Of a DNA stretch of 64,000 bases, positions 51,681 to 61,472 are shown piece after piece (the first letter of the stretch is position 1; every line of letters starts with the position of its first letter). Both the position numbers and the translations under genes were made by a program. Origin of the DNA: Bacillus timonensis (lineage in GTDB: Bacteria; Bacillota; Bacilli; Bacillales; Bacillaceae_L); NCBI RefSeq assembly GCF_000285535.1, contig NZ_HE610986.1, positions 1,091,671-1,155,670 on the forward strand, given 5' to 3'. The notes under the pieces were generated by a model, which saw only the letters and a list, made by a program, of their open reading frames with translations, was not told the DNA's origin and ran no database searches.

Positions 51681-52945
51681 ATGGCATCACCTCTTTTCGG
51701 AAAACTAAAAACAGCCACTGTTATCATTATCAAACCGAAGACAAGTAAATAAAAGATATGATGAGCAATAGCTGAAAGCTCGACTCCTTGCAGCAATTGC
51801 AATAAAGCAGCCATCCCCGCACCATTGGGTGTAAAATTACCTACCATTCCAATTACCGATGAAGTTTCACCAATTGGCGTAAAGCTGCCGCCTAAAAAGG
51901 CAAAGATTGAGACAATTACATTCCCGAAAAAGTTCGAAACACCTTCCGAGTCAATCCGGAAGTTTAATGCCGTCAACAATGCCCCTACGCCACCAATCGC
52001 AAAACTTAATGATAAATTAACGAGGAAAAATCCGAGAAGATCCTTCCAAACCACATCAAATACAAGAGAAGTTACTCCATATAAAATGGCTTGCTGAACG
52101 ATTGCAATTATCATAATGGAGAAAAAAATACCTCCCAAATATGACCATCTAGATGTATTCGATAATATAATGCGATTAAATACTTGCAACTGCTTTTCAC
52201 GATACGCAAATGAACTTAGAGTTGACGCAATAAACATAATAAACATGACACTCATACCGACGGAATAATATTGCAGTGAGTTGATTGGTTCTCTTTCTGT
52301 TACAGTTTCGATTTCTCCTAGTTTTGCACTACCGACTGATTCTAACTGAATTCCCGCTTTTCCAATCACAGTCATGGAAGTCATCTGTTTTTGAAAATTC
52401 ATCAGGACATCCTCCACAACTTTTGGAGCAATCTCTTTCCCTTCATTTTTATAAAGCTTGATTGCCGCAGTAGAAGGTTCATCTAATAATGTAGAAGAAA
52501 GAATATCGAAAGTATAATTCTCAGGTATCTCAATGACAGCAGAATAACTGTCATCATTTTTAATTTGATTCAAATTTCCCGGTTTAACTTGCTCCAGCTT
52601 CACAATTTCTTTTAATTCCTTACTTCCAAACACTTCATCTAGCAAAATCTGAATAGGACGAAGCTGATCAGCTCCCTGGATTAATGCAGTTTCTGCCTCC
52701 TCTGGGAGTCCCTCTGCCTTTACCTTTTCAACAAAGGCATTGATATCCTCTTGTTCATTACTATGATTAATAAAAGCGACCTTAGCCGAAATCGGCTCAG
52801 TATCACTTCCCATCACCCCTCCTAAGGCAAAACCTAAAATGGCAATGAGAACTAGTGGCATTAGAACTAAAATAAGCAATTCCTGAGGATTACGAAATAA
52901 AACCAATAAGTCCTTTTTCATAAATGAAATAATCATCTGCACCAC
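51677..52945 (-). CDS. ABC-2 type permease (LnrM-like)
   Basis: 422 residues with the same layout: a helix near 20-42, a long extracellular domain (about 45-215), then helices with FIASTLSSFAYREKQLQVFNRIILS and FLGGSFTPIGETSSVIGMVGNFTPNG. It lies 3 bp after the ATPase gene and is coupled to the second permease. It is probably a drug-export or lipid-related channel half. Confidence 0.8.
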   Translation of the reverse strand: MVQMIISFMKKDLLVLFRNPQELLILVLMPLVLIAILGFALGGVMGSDTEPISAKVAFINHSNEQEDINAFVEKVKAEGLPEEAETALIQGADQLRPIQILLDEVFGSKELKEIVKLEQVKPGNLNQIKNDDSYSAVIEIPENYTFDILSSTLLDEPSTAAIKLYKNEGKEIAPKVVEDVLMNFQKQMTSMTVIGKAGIQLESVGSAKLGEIETVTEREPINSLQYYSVGMSVMFIMFIASTLSSFAYREKQLQVFNRIILSNTSRWSYLGGIFFSIMIIAIVQQAILYGVTSLVFDVVWKDLLGFFLVNLSLSFAIGGVGALLTALNFRIDSEGVSNFFGNVIVSIFAFLGGSFTPIGETSSVIGMVGNFTPNGAGMAALLQLLQGVELSAIAHHIFYLLVFGLIMITVAVFSFPKRGDAI

Positions 52946-52948
52946 CTC

Positions 52949-53881
52949 CTAATCTCTAAGAGCTCTACCCGTCAGATGAAGAAAGACATCTTCAAGTGTC
53001 GGAGCTTTAACTTCAACTGAAATTAATGTCGTCCCTGTTTCTTCTGCAATTTGAGAGATTTTCCGGAACAAATTGTACTCTTTTGGGACGATAACCGTCA
53101 CATCACGGTCCTGTACCTTTACTTGCCGAACGGTAGAGTCTGCTTCAAGAAGCTTTGTAAATTCCTGCTTTGCCCGTTCTACCTTGATTGAAATTGTATT
53201 TTCAGAGGATAATATATTCTTTAACTCTTCCTTAGTACCGGATGCGATAATATTGCCTTTATCCATAATGTAAATCCGGTCACATAGGAACTCGACTTCC
53301 TCCATGTAATGACTCGTATATAAAACAGTCATTCCACGTTCTTTATTAAGACGCTTTACCGTCTCTAATATATAGTTACGAGATTGTGGATCAATCCCAA
53401 CAGTCGGCTCATCCATAATAATAATTTCTGGATTATGCAGCAGCGCCACTCCAATATTTAACCTTCTTTTCATACCACCTGAAAAAGTTTTTACAAGATC
53501 CTTTCTTCGGTCAGTTAAACCTATTTGCTCCAATACTTCTTCAATACGCTGTTTTAACTCAGCACCCTTTAACCGATAGATTTCTCCAAAAAACCGTAAA
53601 TTCTCCTCTGCTGATAAATCTGTATATAGTGCAATTTCTTGAGGAACGACTCCTAAAATTTTACGGATGTTCTGTGGGTTTTTAATCGTGCTATCGTTCA
53701 TTAGCCGTACATCACCAGATGTCGGAATAACTAAAGATGACATCATCGAGATTGTTGTTGACTTTCCCGCTCCATTTGGACCTAATAGCCCAACAATCTC
53801 ACCCTTTTCTAAAAACATATTAATCCCCTGTGCCGCATACTTTTGTTTGTATTTCTTTGATAAATCAATAATTTCTAACAT
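52949..53881 (-). CDS. ABC transporter ATPase (LnrL-like)
   Basis: 310 residues. Walker A GPNGAGKSTTI (near 37), Q-loop GVVPQEIALYTDL, signature FSGGMKRRLNIG, Walker B IIIMDEPTVGIDPQ and switch His in YTSHYMEEVEFL are all intact, with a C-terminal drug-exporter extension (about 215-310). ATG 53881 (MLEIIDLSKKYK) has GGAGG 8 nt upstream; an 18-codon extension is unsupported. It is the first gene of the exporter unit. Confidence 0.9.
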   Translation of the reverse strand: MLEIIDLSKKYKQKYAAQGINMFLEKGEIVGLLGPNGAGKSTTISMMSSLVIPTSGDVRLMNDSTIKNPQNIRKILGVVPQEIALYTDLSAEENLRFFGEIYRLKGAELKQRIEEVLEQIGLTDRRKDLVKTFSGGMKRRLNIGVALLHNPEIIIMDEPTVGIDPQSRNYILETVKRLNKERGMTVLYTSHYMEEVEFLCDRIYIMDKGNIIASGTKEELKNILSSENTISIKVERAKQEFTKLLEADSTVRQVKVQDRDVTVIVPKEYNLFRKISQIAEETGTTLISVEVKAPTLEDVFLHLTGRALRD

Positions 53882-53963
53882 CCCGTCAGCCTCCTTTATA
53901 CATTTATCATAGTCTTTTACTGTGTCTTGGAGCACTATCTCACGTCACTTGTTTGTGTAAAAA

Positions 53964-53981
53964 ACATGACCTGAGTCATGT
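53964..53981. promoter_or_regulatory. Inverted repeat operator before the ABC exporter genes
   Basis: ACATGAC and GTCATGT arms flank CTGA, about 90 bp upstream of the ATPase start and just before a weak TTTACA/GATAGT promoter on the minus strand. It is a fitting site for the adjacent NarL-type response regulator. Confidence 0.55.
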
Positions 53982-53989
53982 TTCAAAGA

Positions 53990-54026
53990 AAAAAGGGCTA
54001 TCCTTTGCTAGTTGGACAACCCTTTT
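53990..54026 (-). terminator. Terminator of the histidine kinase-response regulator pair
   Basis: AAAAGGGCTATCC and GGACAACCCTTTT arms with mismatches are followed by T residues on the minus strand, 8 bp past the response-regulator stop. The regulators and exporter are thus separate units. Confidence 0.65.
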
Positions 54027-54033
54027 ATGTTTG

Positions 54034-54663
54034 TTATGTAATATCATTTTTGACTGCAAAAATCGCTAGCTGGGTACGGTCTCGAAGCTCTAATTTATGT
54101 AAAATCTGTGTGATATGGTTTTTGACAGTACCAATCGATAAAAATAATTCATCTGCGATTTCTTTATTAGTTTTTCCTTCACCTACTAATCTTGTAATAT
54201 CAAATTCCCGTGTAGACAAAGGCAATTCAAGTTTCTTTTCAAACTTATGTAACAATCGCGGCATGACCTTTGCTGCAACCTCTTCATGAATGGGAAGTCC
54301 TCCTTGAAAGCAGCTATGGACGGCATGAACCAGTGTATGTTGGTCAGATGTTTTTAATAAAAAGGCATTAGCACCATATTTTAACGCCTGTATCGCATAT
54401 TCATCATCATTAAAAGTTGTAAGGATTAAGATCTTCACATTGGGCCAACGTTCCTTGATTCTTCTTGTCGCTTCAAGACCATTCATAATCGGCATCCGGA
54501 TGTCCATAAGCACCAGATCAATTACATGGGCTTCCATCTTTGTAATGGCTTCTTCCCCATTTTCCGCCTCAGCTACAACCCGTATTTGCTCGTCCTGCTG
54601 TAGCATAAGTTTTAAGCCCTGCCTTACAATTGATTGGTCCTCTACTATTAACACATTCCACAT
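54034..54663 (-). CDS. NarL-family response regulator (LnrK-like)
   Basis: 209 residues. The receiver domain (1-120) has acidic VEDQ, phosphoacceptor Asp in LVLMDIRMP, Thr in LILTTF and Lys in FLLKTS. A LuxR-type HTH (LSTREFDITRLVGEGKTNKEIADELFLSIGTVKNHITQIL) follows. It pairs with the kinase 15 bp upstream and probably activates the ABC operon downstream. Confidence 0.88.
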   Translation of the reverse strand: MWNVLIVEDQSIVRQGLKLMLQQDEQIRVVAEAENGEEAITKMEAHVIDLVLMDIRMPIMNGLEATRRIKERWPNVKILILTTFNDDEYAIQALKYGANAFLLKTSDQHTLVHAVHSCFQGGLPIHEEVAAKVMPRLLHKFEKKLELPLSTREFDITRLVGEGKTNKEIADELFLSIGTVKNHITQILHKLELRDRTQLAIFAVKNDIT

Positions 54664-54678
54664 GAAAGTTCCCCTCCC

Positions 54679-55761
54679 TTACACTTTTGCAATTGGTATC
54701 ATTCCTTTAATTACAAACTGTTCATCCGTTTGATAGACCGCTAGCATGCCACCTAATTCTTCAACACGTTTTCGCATATTTGAAAGCCCGAATCCCTCTT
54801 GAAATGGTTCTTTCTTATGGATTCGATTTTTAACGATAAGTTCGATATTCCCATCTGCTGTTTTTCCAAGTATCACCTGAACCTCACGTGAGTGGGCATG
54901 ACGCATTGCATTAGTAAGTCCTTCTTGAATGACCCTATATAGTACCACACTTTGTTCATTAGTAAGTCGCTCTGAAAGAATTCCTTGCTTTGTTGTAAAC
55001 TGAACCACGATATGACTTTCAGCCTCAAGTTTTTTAATTAGCTGTAGGATTGTTGCAATTCCTTCATGCTCCCTGTCTTTTAGGGTTCGAACAGCAAATC
55101 GTGTTTCTTCTAAACTTTCTTTTGCTAGTTCCTTTAATTCACTATAGTGTTCTGGACCTTGCTTAATCGAAAGAATCTCTACCTGCATTAACAATGCCGT
55201 AAGCTTATGTCCAACGGAGTCATGAATATCCCTTGCAATCTTCGTCCTCTCTTGGTAGCGTGCTTCCTCCTCTGTCACGAGGGCAACCCTTTTTACCTTT
55301 CGATATTCCCCAAGCAATTCTTCATACAAATTGCGTTGCTCTTCCCGCTTTGTCCAAAGTTCATTAACCTCAAGCGCAAGAAGAAAGAATAAGAGAAAGT
55401 ATACATACATGGACCATTCACTGTCCACTACGAAAAAGTAGCCCAATAAACAGGCAACCGTTAAAGCAACCAGTCCTTTAAATGGTTTACTCTCCAGTTG
55501 ATTTGCAGCCAATAAAGTCACATACATCATTAATAAAAGTGAAAATGGATTTCCCGTTTCTATAACTGCTAGCAGTTGCAATAGTATTGTTATCGCTACA
55601 TATAAGTAGACAGGCCTTGGAGTAACGGTTAGCAAAAAGTATAAGGTCAGGCCCACCGCACAAATCATGATTGAATAAGCGGTTGGCACCTTTTTTTCCG
55701 AAATGAAAAACAACCCCCAAAGCACCATAAAACCAGCTGTTCGAAAAACAAAAGCTTTCAT
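54679..55761 (-). CDS. Sensor histidine kinase, HisKA_3 type (LnrJ-like)
   Basis: 360 residues. Five or six helices fill about 1-135 with almost no outside loop, as in intramembrane-sensing kinases. A dimerisation/phosphoacceptor motif RTKIARDIHDSVGHKLTALLMQVEI holds the His. The HATPase_c domain has the N-box RVIQEGLTNAMRHAHS and G-box GFGLSNMRKRVEELGG. The order kinase, regulator, ATPase, two permeases equals lnrJKLMN (yfiJKLMN) of B. subtilis. The ligand is probably a membrane-active antibiotic, by analogy. Confidence 0.85.
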   Translation of the reverse strand: MKAFVFRTAGFMVLWGLFFISEKKVPTAYSIMICAVGLTLYFLLTVTPRPVYLYVAITILLQLLAVIETGNPFSLLLMMYVTLLAANQLESKPFKGLVALTVACLLGYFFVVDSEWSMYVYFLLFFLLALEVNELWTKREEQRNLYEELLGEYRKVKRVALVTEEEARYQERTKIARDIHDSVGHKLTALLMQVEILSIKQGPEHYSELKELAKESLEETRFAVRTLKDREHEGIATILQLIKKLEAESHIVVQFTTKQGILSERLTNEQSVVLYRVIQEGLTNAMRHAHSREVQVILGKTADGNIELIVKNRIHKKEPFQEGFGLSNMRKRVEELGGMLAVYQTDEQFVIKGMIPIAKV

Positions 55762-55829
55762 AGCATCCCTACTTTCATTCTAGTTTCAAATTACTAGAAA
55801 TTTATGGATACAGCAAGTGTTTTTATTCG

Positions 55830-55980
55830 AAAAGTGCAAGCGCCTTGAAAGAGGAACATCGACTAATTACTGCCACGTCCTATGCAAGTCCGACATGCAT
55901 AAGAAAAGGCAGCGAGAAGGATGCCTTTTCTCCTTCTTGACGGATTGGCTAAACCAGAGAGGGGCTAGGTGCGAGCTAGA
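55830..55980 (-). repeat. Dispersed Bacillus-type repeat, right copy
   Basis: Read on the minus strand it starts TCTAGCTCGCACCTAGCCCC and ends AAGGCGCTTGCACTTTTC, the two end motifs of a common bacillar repeat. It faces the left copy in opposite orientation, so both GTGCTTT-like ends point into the lnr-like cassette. Confidence 0.65.
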
Positions 55981-55993
55981 TCCCAAATAAAAA

Positions 55994-56025
55994 AAAGCCC
56001 ATCTGATAAAAATCAAATGAGCTTT
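55994..56025 (-). terminator. Terminator of the wal operon
   Basis: AAAGCCCATCTGAT and ATCAAATGAGCTTT form an imperfect stem followed by T residues on the minus strand, 4 bp beyond walJ. Confidence 0.75.
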
Positions 56026-56029
56026 CTTC

Positions 56030-56824
56030 TTATACATAGGCAAGCTTTGTCGGAACTTTTGGATCTGTATCATACAAATCAAATTGTTCACCGACAACAT
56101 ACCCCTTACTCTCTAGGGTTTGTCTTACTGACATACGTGCCAAATCCTTTAAGTTATTATCTTTACTTAAGTGTGCTAAATAGATACGCTTTGTTCGATC
56201 ACCAATGACATCTGACATTGCAAGTGCCGCATCTTCATTTGAAACATGCCCAACATCACTCAAAATACGTCGTTTAATGCTCCATGGATAGTGACCCATT
56301 TGAAGCATCGACACATCATGATTACTTTCAAAAACATAGGCATCCGCATTTTCAATGGTTCCCTTCATCCGGTCACTAACATAGCCTGTATCTGTAATTA
56401 AAACTACCTTTTTCCCCTCATGATGGAATACATAAAACATCGGTTCCGCCGCATCGTGGGAAACACCAAACGATTCAACATCTATATTTCCAAATGTCTT
56501 GACTGTCCCCATTTGAAAGATAAACTTCTGTTCGGTCGGAATTTCACCTATATTGTGCTCCATCGCCTTCCATGTCTTTTCATTCGCATAGATAGGTAGC
56601 TTGTACTTTCTAGCAAGTACCCCTAGACCTTTGATATGATCACTATGCTCATGTGTGACAAGTATCCCTGATAGATGCTTGATTTCTTTATTAATTTCTT
56701 TAAATAACAGTTCTAGTTGTTTACCACTTAATCCGGCATCTACAAGCAATGAATGCTTGTCTGTTCCAACATAGAACGCATTTCCAGTGCTCCCGCTTGC
56801 AAGCACACTAAAATGCAACTCCAT
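56030..56824 (-). CDS. walJ: Metallo-beta-lactamase fold exonuclease-like WalJ
   Basis: 264 residues of the YycJ family. Metal ligands lie in [11 protein letters not shown], with further ligand regions [18 protein letters not shown] and LAHLSKDNN. Family proteins have 5'-3' exonuclease activity and link wall signalling to DNA replication or repair. It lies 6 bp after walI, last gene of the operon. Confidence 0.94.
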   Translation of the reverse strand: MELHFSVLASGSTGNAFYVGTDKHSLLVDAGLSGKQLELLFKEINKEIKHLSGILVTHEHSDHIKGLGVLARKYKLPIYANEKTWKAMEHNIGEIPTEQKFIFQMGTVKTFGNIDVESFGVSHDAAEPMFYVFHHEGKKVVLITDTGYVSDRMKGTIENADAYVFESNHDVSMLQMGHYPWSIKRRILSDVGHVSNEDAALAMSDVIGDRTKRIYLAHLSKDNNLKDLARMSVRQTLESKGYVVGEQFDLYDTDPKVPTKLAYV

Positions 56825-56830
56825 AGTAGT

Positions 56831-57607
56831 TCACTCTTTCTTATATAAAATTTGTCCTTCTATGGCATTAACGTAAATATCTGTCTTACCATCAATGACA
56901 ACATGCCATGCAGGTGCCAATAGCTGGGATTCTGAATATGGGACAAGTGGGTAATACCCAATTTCAACTTTTGTTACATGATTACCTGATTTTAAATAAT
57001 TGTTATTAAAAAGGTTTTCTAGGGTCTGAATGGGCGTAATTAATTCCTCGAGCTCATGCTCCTCAAATTCAGGGATGTATGTTTGCTCATATGACTCTAC
57101 CTCATGATCATCATTCAGATACAAATAAATGACTCCACTGATATTTAATGTCTGGCCAAAGACTTTATAATTTTTGTATTGTTGTACTAAAACAATGGTC
57201 CCTGCTTCCTCATCAACGGCCCACACAGAATAGCTGTCACCTGCTATGATATGATCTTTTACAAATTGTTTTATTTTGACTTGGTCTGTTAAAGACAGCT
57301 TAATAGGATCCCTAAAAACACCCTTTAAAACACCAGCGGTTTCAATATTTACATCTTGGTTTTTTAGACCTTTCACATCATCCTCTGAAAAAATCTTAAC
57401 CTTCCCACTTATATAGCTTAATTCCTTCGGTTCCTTCGGCAAAGCTTCATATGAAATTTCTTCATCCGCTAGCTTCTCATCAATACTACGCTCCGTAATG
57501 ACATCCAATTGACTACTGTCTCTTTTATGAGCAAGCTGATATCCTAAAAAGATGTTGAGAATGAGGAAGGTAACGATAAATAATGACTTGGTTTTACTCC
57601 AATCCAT
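56831..57607 (-). CDS. walI: WalI, negative regulator of WalK
   Basis: 258 residues: MDWSKTKSLFIVTFLILNIFLGYQLA is the single transmembrane helix, followed by an extracellular YycI domain ending in DIYVNAIEGQILYKKE. With WalH it binds WalK in the membrane and restrains it. ATG 57607 is preferred (GGGGGG 7 nt upstream) over the ATG two codons earlier. It overlaps walH by 14 bp. Confidence 0.94.
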   Translation of the reverse strand: MDWSKTKSLFIVTFLILNIFLGYQLAHKRDSSQLDVITERSIDEKLADEEISYEALPKEPKELSYISGKVKIFSEDDVKGLKNQDVNIETAGVLKGVFRDPIKLSLTDQVKIKQFVKDHIIAGDSYSVWAVDEEAGTIVLVQQYKNYKVFGQTLNISGVIYLYLNDDHEVESYEQTYIPEFEEHELEELITPIQTLENLFNNNYLKSGNHVTKVEIGYYPLVPYSESQLLAPAWHVVIDGKTDIYVNAIEGQILYKKE

Positions 57608-58925
57608 CTTCATGCCCCCCTATATTCTCATCCTTTGTCTCGACCTTATACCAACTTCCATTATACCTGTATGTCCAAAATGGGTGAAGTGAAACAAACT
57701 GGGAATTATCATCATCATCCATTAATTCATAAGCAACCGTCACATACTCAAGCAGTTCCGGATTAAAATTTGGCCGACTTGTAATTACCTCCATCACCTT
57801 TTCGCCTTTTGGTAGAGGTATCTTAATTTTCGGATTCAATTTGACTTGAAGGCTTATTGATGGGTGAACATATTTTGCAATATCATTGTTTTCCCAATGC
57901 TGGATAATATCAGCAAGTCCATCATGACTAAAAACAGGTATATTTTCTACATATAATTTAAATATAGTCATTTGACTCTCTTTATTCCAGCTAAAAAAGC
58001 GATACTCTTCGTCTGTCCAACCAACATGTTCATTCACAAAATCAATGCTTGTTTGAATTAAATCCGTAGTTGTCTCCTCTTTTCCACCAATTCTTGTTGG
58101 ATTAATAAATTCAATATACTTTTTATTATTATAGACTCGAAGCAACCTTGTTCCGTCTGTATGTACTTCACCCGTTGTGAGCACATCCCTTTTTACGAAA
58201 TTTGAATTCGTAAATAATCGGTTAATAAATGTATCAATTTCAATCAAATCAATATAATAGTCAATTCGATTTACATCTGTGGTATCTTCCGGTAAATACA
58301 GTGAATTCGTATCTGTTAATTCAAATTCAATCTGTTTTGGAAATCTCGTTGCTGTCTGGTAGAAACTCTTTCTAAATTCTTTCGTAAATCTACTATCGAC
58401 ACGGCTTTCATATACTAAATTATCGCCTGTAGAAACGAAATATACAATTCCCTCTCCTTGCCTCTCTGAATTGACATCAATTACTAGTCGGTCAAACGAA
58501 ATGAGAGAATGTTCTTTGTCATTTATATTAAAAAATGACTTATAGAGCTGCAGTGGAAATGGGTCAGGAAAATATATCTCAACATGTCCACTTTGGTTCA
58601 AGAAGTCAGCTAAACCATCATCTTGAACAGTATGAGTAATATTTTGAACATCATGAAAATCCCAGGACCTTAACTCTTTCATGACTCGATTCAGTTCTGC
58701 CTCATTAAAGGTTCCAAAATGTTGACCATCAATATGATACAGAATTTTAATTGGCTTAATGATTTGGAATATTTCTTTCGAATTATTTGTGGCTACTTCC
58801 TCTACTAAATCATCTGTTCCTAGATCCTTATATTGGGGCTGATAAGTCCATAAGGTCCAAGTAAGAACAATACTTGATAGTACTAAGATGATTAATATGG
58901 TAGTTTTTATTGATTCATACTTCAT
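57594..58925 (-). CDS. walH: WalH, negative regulator of WalK
   Basis: 443 residues with one N-terminal helix (about 7-27, ILIILVLSSIVLTWTLW) and the YycH extracellular domains. It acts with WalI to inhibit WalK kinase. ATG 58925 is selected because GAGG lies 9 nt upstream; it overlaps walK by 11 bp. Confidence 0.94.
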   Translation of the reverse strand: MKYESIKTTILIILVLSSIVLTWTLWTYQPQYKDLGTDDLVEEVATNNSKEIFQIIKPIKILYHIDGQHFGTFNEAELNRVMKELRSWDFHDVQNITHTVQDDGLADFLNQSGHVEIYFPDPFPLQLYKSFFNINDKEHSLISFDRLVIDVNSERQGEGIVYFVSTGDNLVYESRVDSRFTKEFRKSFYQTATRFPKQIEFELTDTNSLYLPEDTTDVNRIDYYIDLIEIDTFINRLFTNSNFVKRDVLTTGEVHTDGTRLLRVYNNKKYIEFINPTRIGGKEETTTDLIQTSIDFVNEHVGWTDEEYRFFSWNKESQMTIFKLYVENIPVFSHDGLADIIQHWENNDIAKYVHPSISLQVKLNPKIKIPLPKGEKVMEVITSRPNFNPELLEYVTVAYELMDDDDNSQFVSLHPFWTYRYNGSWYKVETKDENIGGHEDGLE

Positions 58926-60756
58926 CCCAATCATCCTCTAAACTATCTTGATTCTCAACGATTGGTAGGGTAAAGGAAATCGTTGTTCCAATCCCTTCTT
59001 TACTTTCAGCCCAAATCCTACCTCCATGAGCAACAACCATTTCTTTTGCAATAGCAAGCCCCAATCCTGTTCCACCTAATTTACGAGTACGTGCTTTATC
59101 AACCCGGTAAAAACGGTCAAAAATTCGATTAATGTTTTCCTTCGGTATCCCTACACCCTGGTCAGATACACTTACAATAATTTCATCATTTGCTTCAACC
59201 ACCTGGAAGGTTACCCTTCCTCCCTCTGGGGAATACTTCAAAGCATTTGAAATGATATTATCAAGCACCTGTGTAATCTTGTCTTGATCCATTTCAAGAT
59301 AAATGGCCTTTTCAGGTAAATTTCGAGAAAATGAAACATGCTGTTCCTTCGTCATTTCAAAGCGGTCAATGATTCTATGAAAGTACTTTGTAAAATTAAT
59401 TAAGTCTTTAGATAAACGATAATCCTTACTGTCTAGTTTTGATAACTTCAACAAGTCATTGACCAACCTGATCATTCGCTCTGTTTCCGTTTGTGTCACA
59501 TGTAAAAATTGTGGAGCAATCTTTTCATCCTTCCAAGCGCCATCTGCAAGTGCTTCGAGATAGCTTCGCATGGTCGTTAACGGAGTTCGAAGTTCATGGG
59601 AAACATTCGCTACGAACTCCCTTCTCTCACTTTCAATCTTTTCCTGCTCTGTGATATCATATAAAACCGCAATTAGACCATTAATAAAACCAGACTCCTT
59701 CTTGATGACCGAAAAGCTAACCTTAATAATGTATTGCTTTTTATGGGTACTAAAATCAAGAATTTCCGTATCGATATCATGAACAAGCTGCTCAAACGTG
59801 TATTGATCATCTAGACCAAGGACAGATACAATTGATTGGTTTAGGACTGTTTCACGTGAAACATCCAACATATTGACTGCAGGAGTATTCATTAAAATAA
59901 TCCGTCCTTTTTTGTCAGTCGCAATTACCCCATCTGTCATATGCGCCAGTACTGAAGATAGTTTACGACGTTCTCCTTCTGTTGTCGCTTGAGCATCTTG
60001 TATTTTATTTGATAAATTGTTAAAGGTCGCGGCAAGCTGGCCAATCTCATCATGCCCAAATACCTTTACCTTCTTTGAATAATTTCCCCTTCCCAATTCC
60101 ACAACATGCTTTCTCATCGCAGAAATTGGTCTGGTGATAGTTTGAGCAACAAAGATTCCTAGAATCGCTGTAATCGCCATTGCTATTCCCGTTCCCGTTA
60201 CAAAAATATCATTGATTTCTTTAATGTCATCATAGACATTTTCCATCCTTGCAATTAAAAAAATGGCTCCAACAATATCCCCATTTGCATTCGAACGAAT
60301 CGGTGTCGAGGATACATACATACGATTATAGGTTTGTCGGTCTAAGCGTACATCATCTGGGTTGTCACCAAGCAATAACGTACGTTTTACTAAATCTTCA
60401 TTTGTTTTTCGTCCAACGATTCCTTGACTGTAAGGATCTGAACTCCCAATTACACGGCTTTTATTATCAATAACCCGAATTTCTTGAATATCCTCTGACT
60501 CATAATCCTGTAAAATATTTCGGATATCCTTTTCTAAGGTAGAGGGGTCCTCCCTCTCCTTGATCATTTCCTGCTCAATACTAAACGCAAGCATATTAAC
60601 GCGCTCGTTTAAGGATACTTTAAAGTTTTCTACTAATCGTAGCTCCAATTTGCCGATAAAATACACACCAATAATCTGCATCGCAATTAATATGAGAAGC
60701 AAATAAATAAGTGCAAATTTAAAGTGAATGGATTGAAAAAATCCTAGCCTTTTCAT
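58915..60756 (-). CDS. walK: Sensor histidine kinase WalK
   Basis: About 613 residues. TM1 (about 10-32), an extracellular Cache-type domain, TM2 (about 180-202), HAMP, PAS (about 260-360), HisKA with the phospho-His in FVANVSHELRTPLTTM, and HATPase_c (DNIISNALKYSPEGG, GVGIPKENINRIFDRFYRVD, GGTGLGLAIAKEMV) are all present. It is the essential wall-homeostasis sensor of low-GC Firmicutes. ATG 60756 matches homologues, though TTG two codons earlier is nearer the AGGAG site. A perfect parS lies within the coding sequence. Confidence 0.96.
   Translation of the reverse strand: MKRLGFFQSIHFKFALIYLLLILIAMQIIGVYFIGKLELRLVENFKVSLNERVNMLAFSIEQEMIKEREDPSTLEKDIRNILQDYESEDIQEIRVIDNKSRVIGSSDPYSQGIVGRKTNEDLVKRTLLLGDNPDDVRLDRQTYNRMYVSSTPIRSNANGDIVGAIFLIARMENVYDDIKEINDIFVTGTGIAMAITAILGIFVAQTITRPISAMRKHVVELGRGNYSKKVKVFGHDEIGQLAATFNNLSNKIQDAQATTEGERRKLSSVLAHMTDGVIATDKKGRIILMNTPAVNMLDVSRETVLNQSIVSVLGLDDQYTFEQLVHDIDTEILDFSTHKKQYIIKVSFSVIKKESGFINGLIAVLYDITEQEKIESERREFVANVSHELRTPLTTMRSYLEALADGAWKDEKIAPQFLHVTQTETERMIRLVNDLLKLSKLDSKDYRLSKDLINFTKYFHRIIDRFEMTKEQHVSFSRNLPEKAIYLEMDQDKITQVLDNIISNALKYSPEGGRVTFQVVEANDEIIVSVSDQGVGIPKENINRIFDRFYRVDKARTRKLGGTGLGLAIAKEMVVAHGGRIWAESKEGIGTTISFTLPIVENQDSLEDDWDEV
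59848..59863. promoter_or_regulatory. parS site inside walK
   Basis: TGTTTCACGTGAAACA is a perfect 16-bp palindrome identical to the ParB/Spo0J binding consensus. Such sites cluster around oriC and nucleate ParB spreading and SMC loading. I see no second copy in the window. Confidence 0.9.
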
Positions 60757-60764
60757 TTTCAAAT

Positions 60765-61472
60765 TTACTCCTGATCAGGGTTTCGTAAATAATATCCTAC
60801 TCCACGTCTCGTTACAATCCACGTTGGATGACTAGGACTGTCTTCGATTTTTTCACGTAAGCGGCGTACAGTTACGTCTACTGTACGGACATCCCCAAAA
60901 TAGTCATAGCCCCATACAGTTTGTAATAAGTGTTCCCTCGTCATTACTTGCCCTAAATGTTTTGCTAAATAATGCAAAAGCTCGAATTCACGATGTGTTA
61001 ATTCAATCGTTTCTCCACGTTTACTTACCACATATGCATCTGGGTGAATGACCAATGAGCCCACTGTAATTTCACTTGACGTATCTTGGCTGACTGCCTC
61101 AGAAATTTGCTGATGTCTTCGTAAATTTGCCTTCACACGTGCTAAAAGCTCTCTCGTACTAAATGGCTTTGTAACGTAGTCATCTGCTCCTAACTCAAGA
61201 CCCAATACTTTATCAATTTCAGAGTCCTTTGCTGTTAGCATGACAATCGGCATATCATGTTTTTTTCGTACCTCACGACATACTTCCATTCCGTCTTTAT
61301 GAGGTAGCATAATATCGAGAAGAATGAGGTCTGGATTTACTTCCTCCACCTTTTCTAATGCTTCATTGCCATCATAGGCACAAACCACTTTATAACCTTC
61401 TTTTTCAAGATTAAATTGTAATATATCTGCAATTGGTTTCTCATCATCCACTACAAGAATTACTTTATCCAT
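60765..61472 (-). CDS. walR: Response regulator WalR
   Basis: 235 residues. OmpR-family receiver (VVDDEKP, phosphoacceptor Asp in [25 protein letters not shown]) and a winged HTH ([53 protein letters not shown]). Essential regulator of cell-wall autolysins; first gene of the five-gene wal operon. The 300 bp before it holds no gene and no clear sigma-A match beyond a TATAAT near 61563. Confidence 0.97.
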   Translation of the reverse strand: MDKVILVVDDEKPIADILQFNLEKEGYKVVCAYDGNEALEKVEEVNPDLILLDIMLPHKDGMEVCREVRKKHDMPIVMLTAKDSEIDKVLGLELGADDYVTKPFSTRELLARVKANLRRHQQISEAVSQDTSSEITVGSLVIHPDAYVVSKRGETIELTHREFELLHYLAKHLGQVMTREHLLQTVWGYDYFGDVRTVDVTVRRLREKIEDSPSHPTWIVTRRGVGYYLRNPDQE

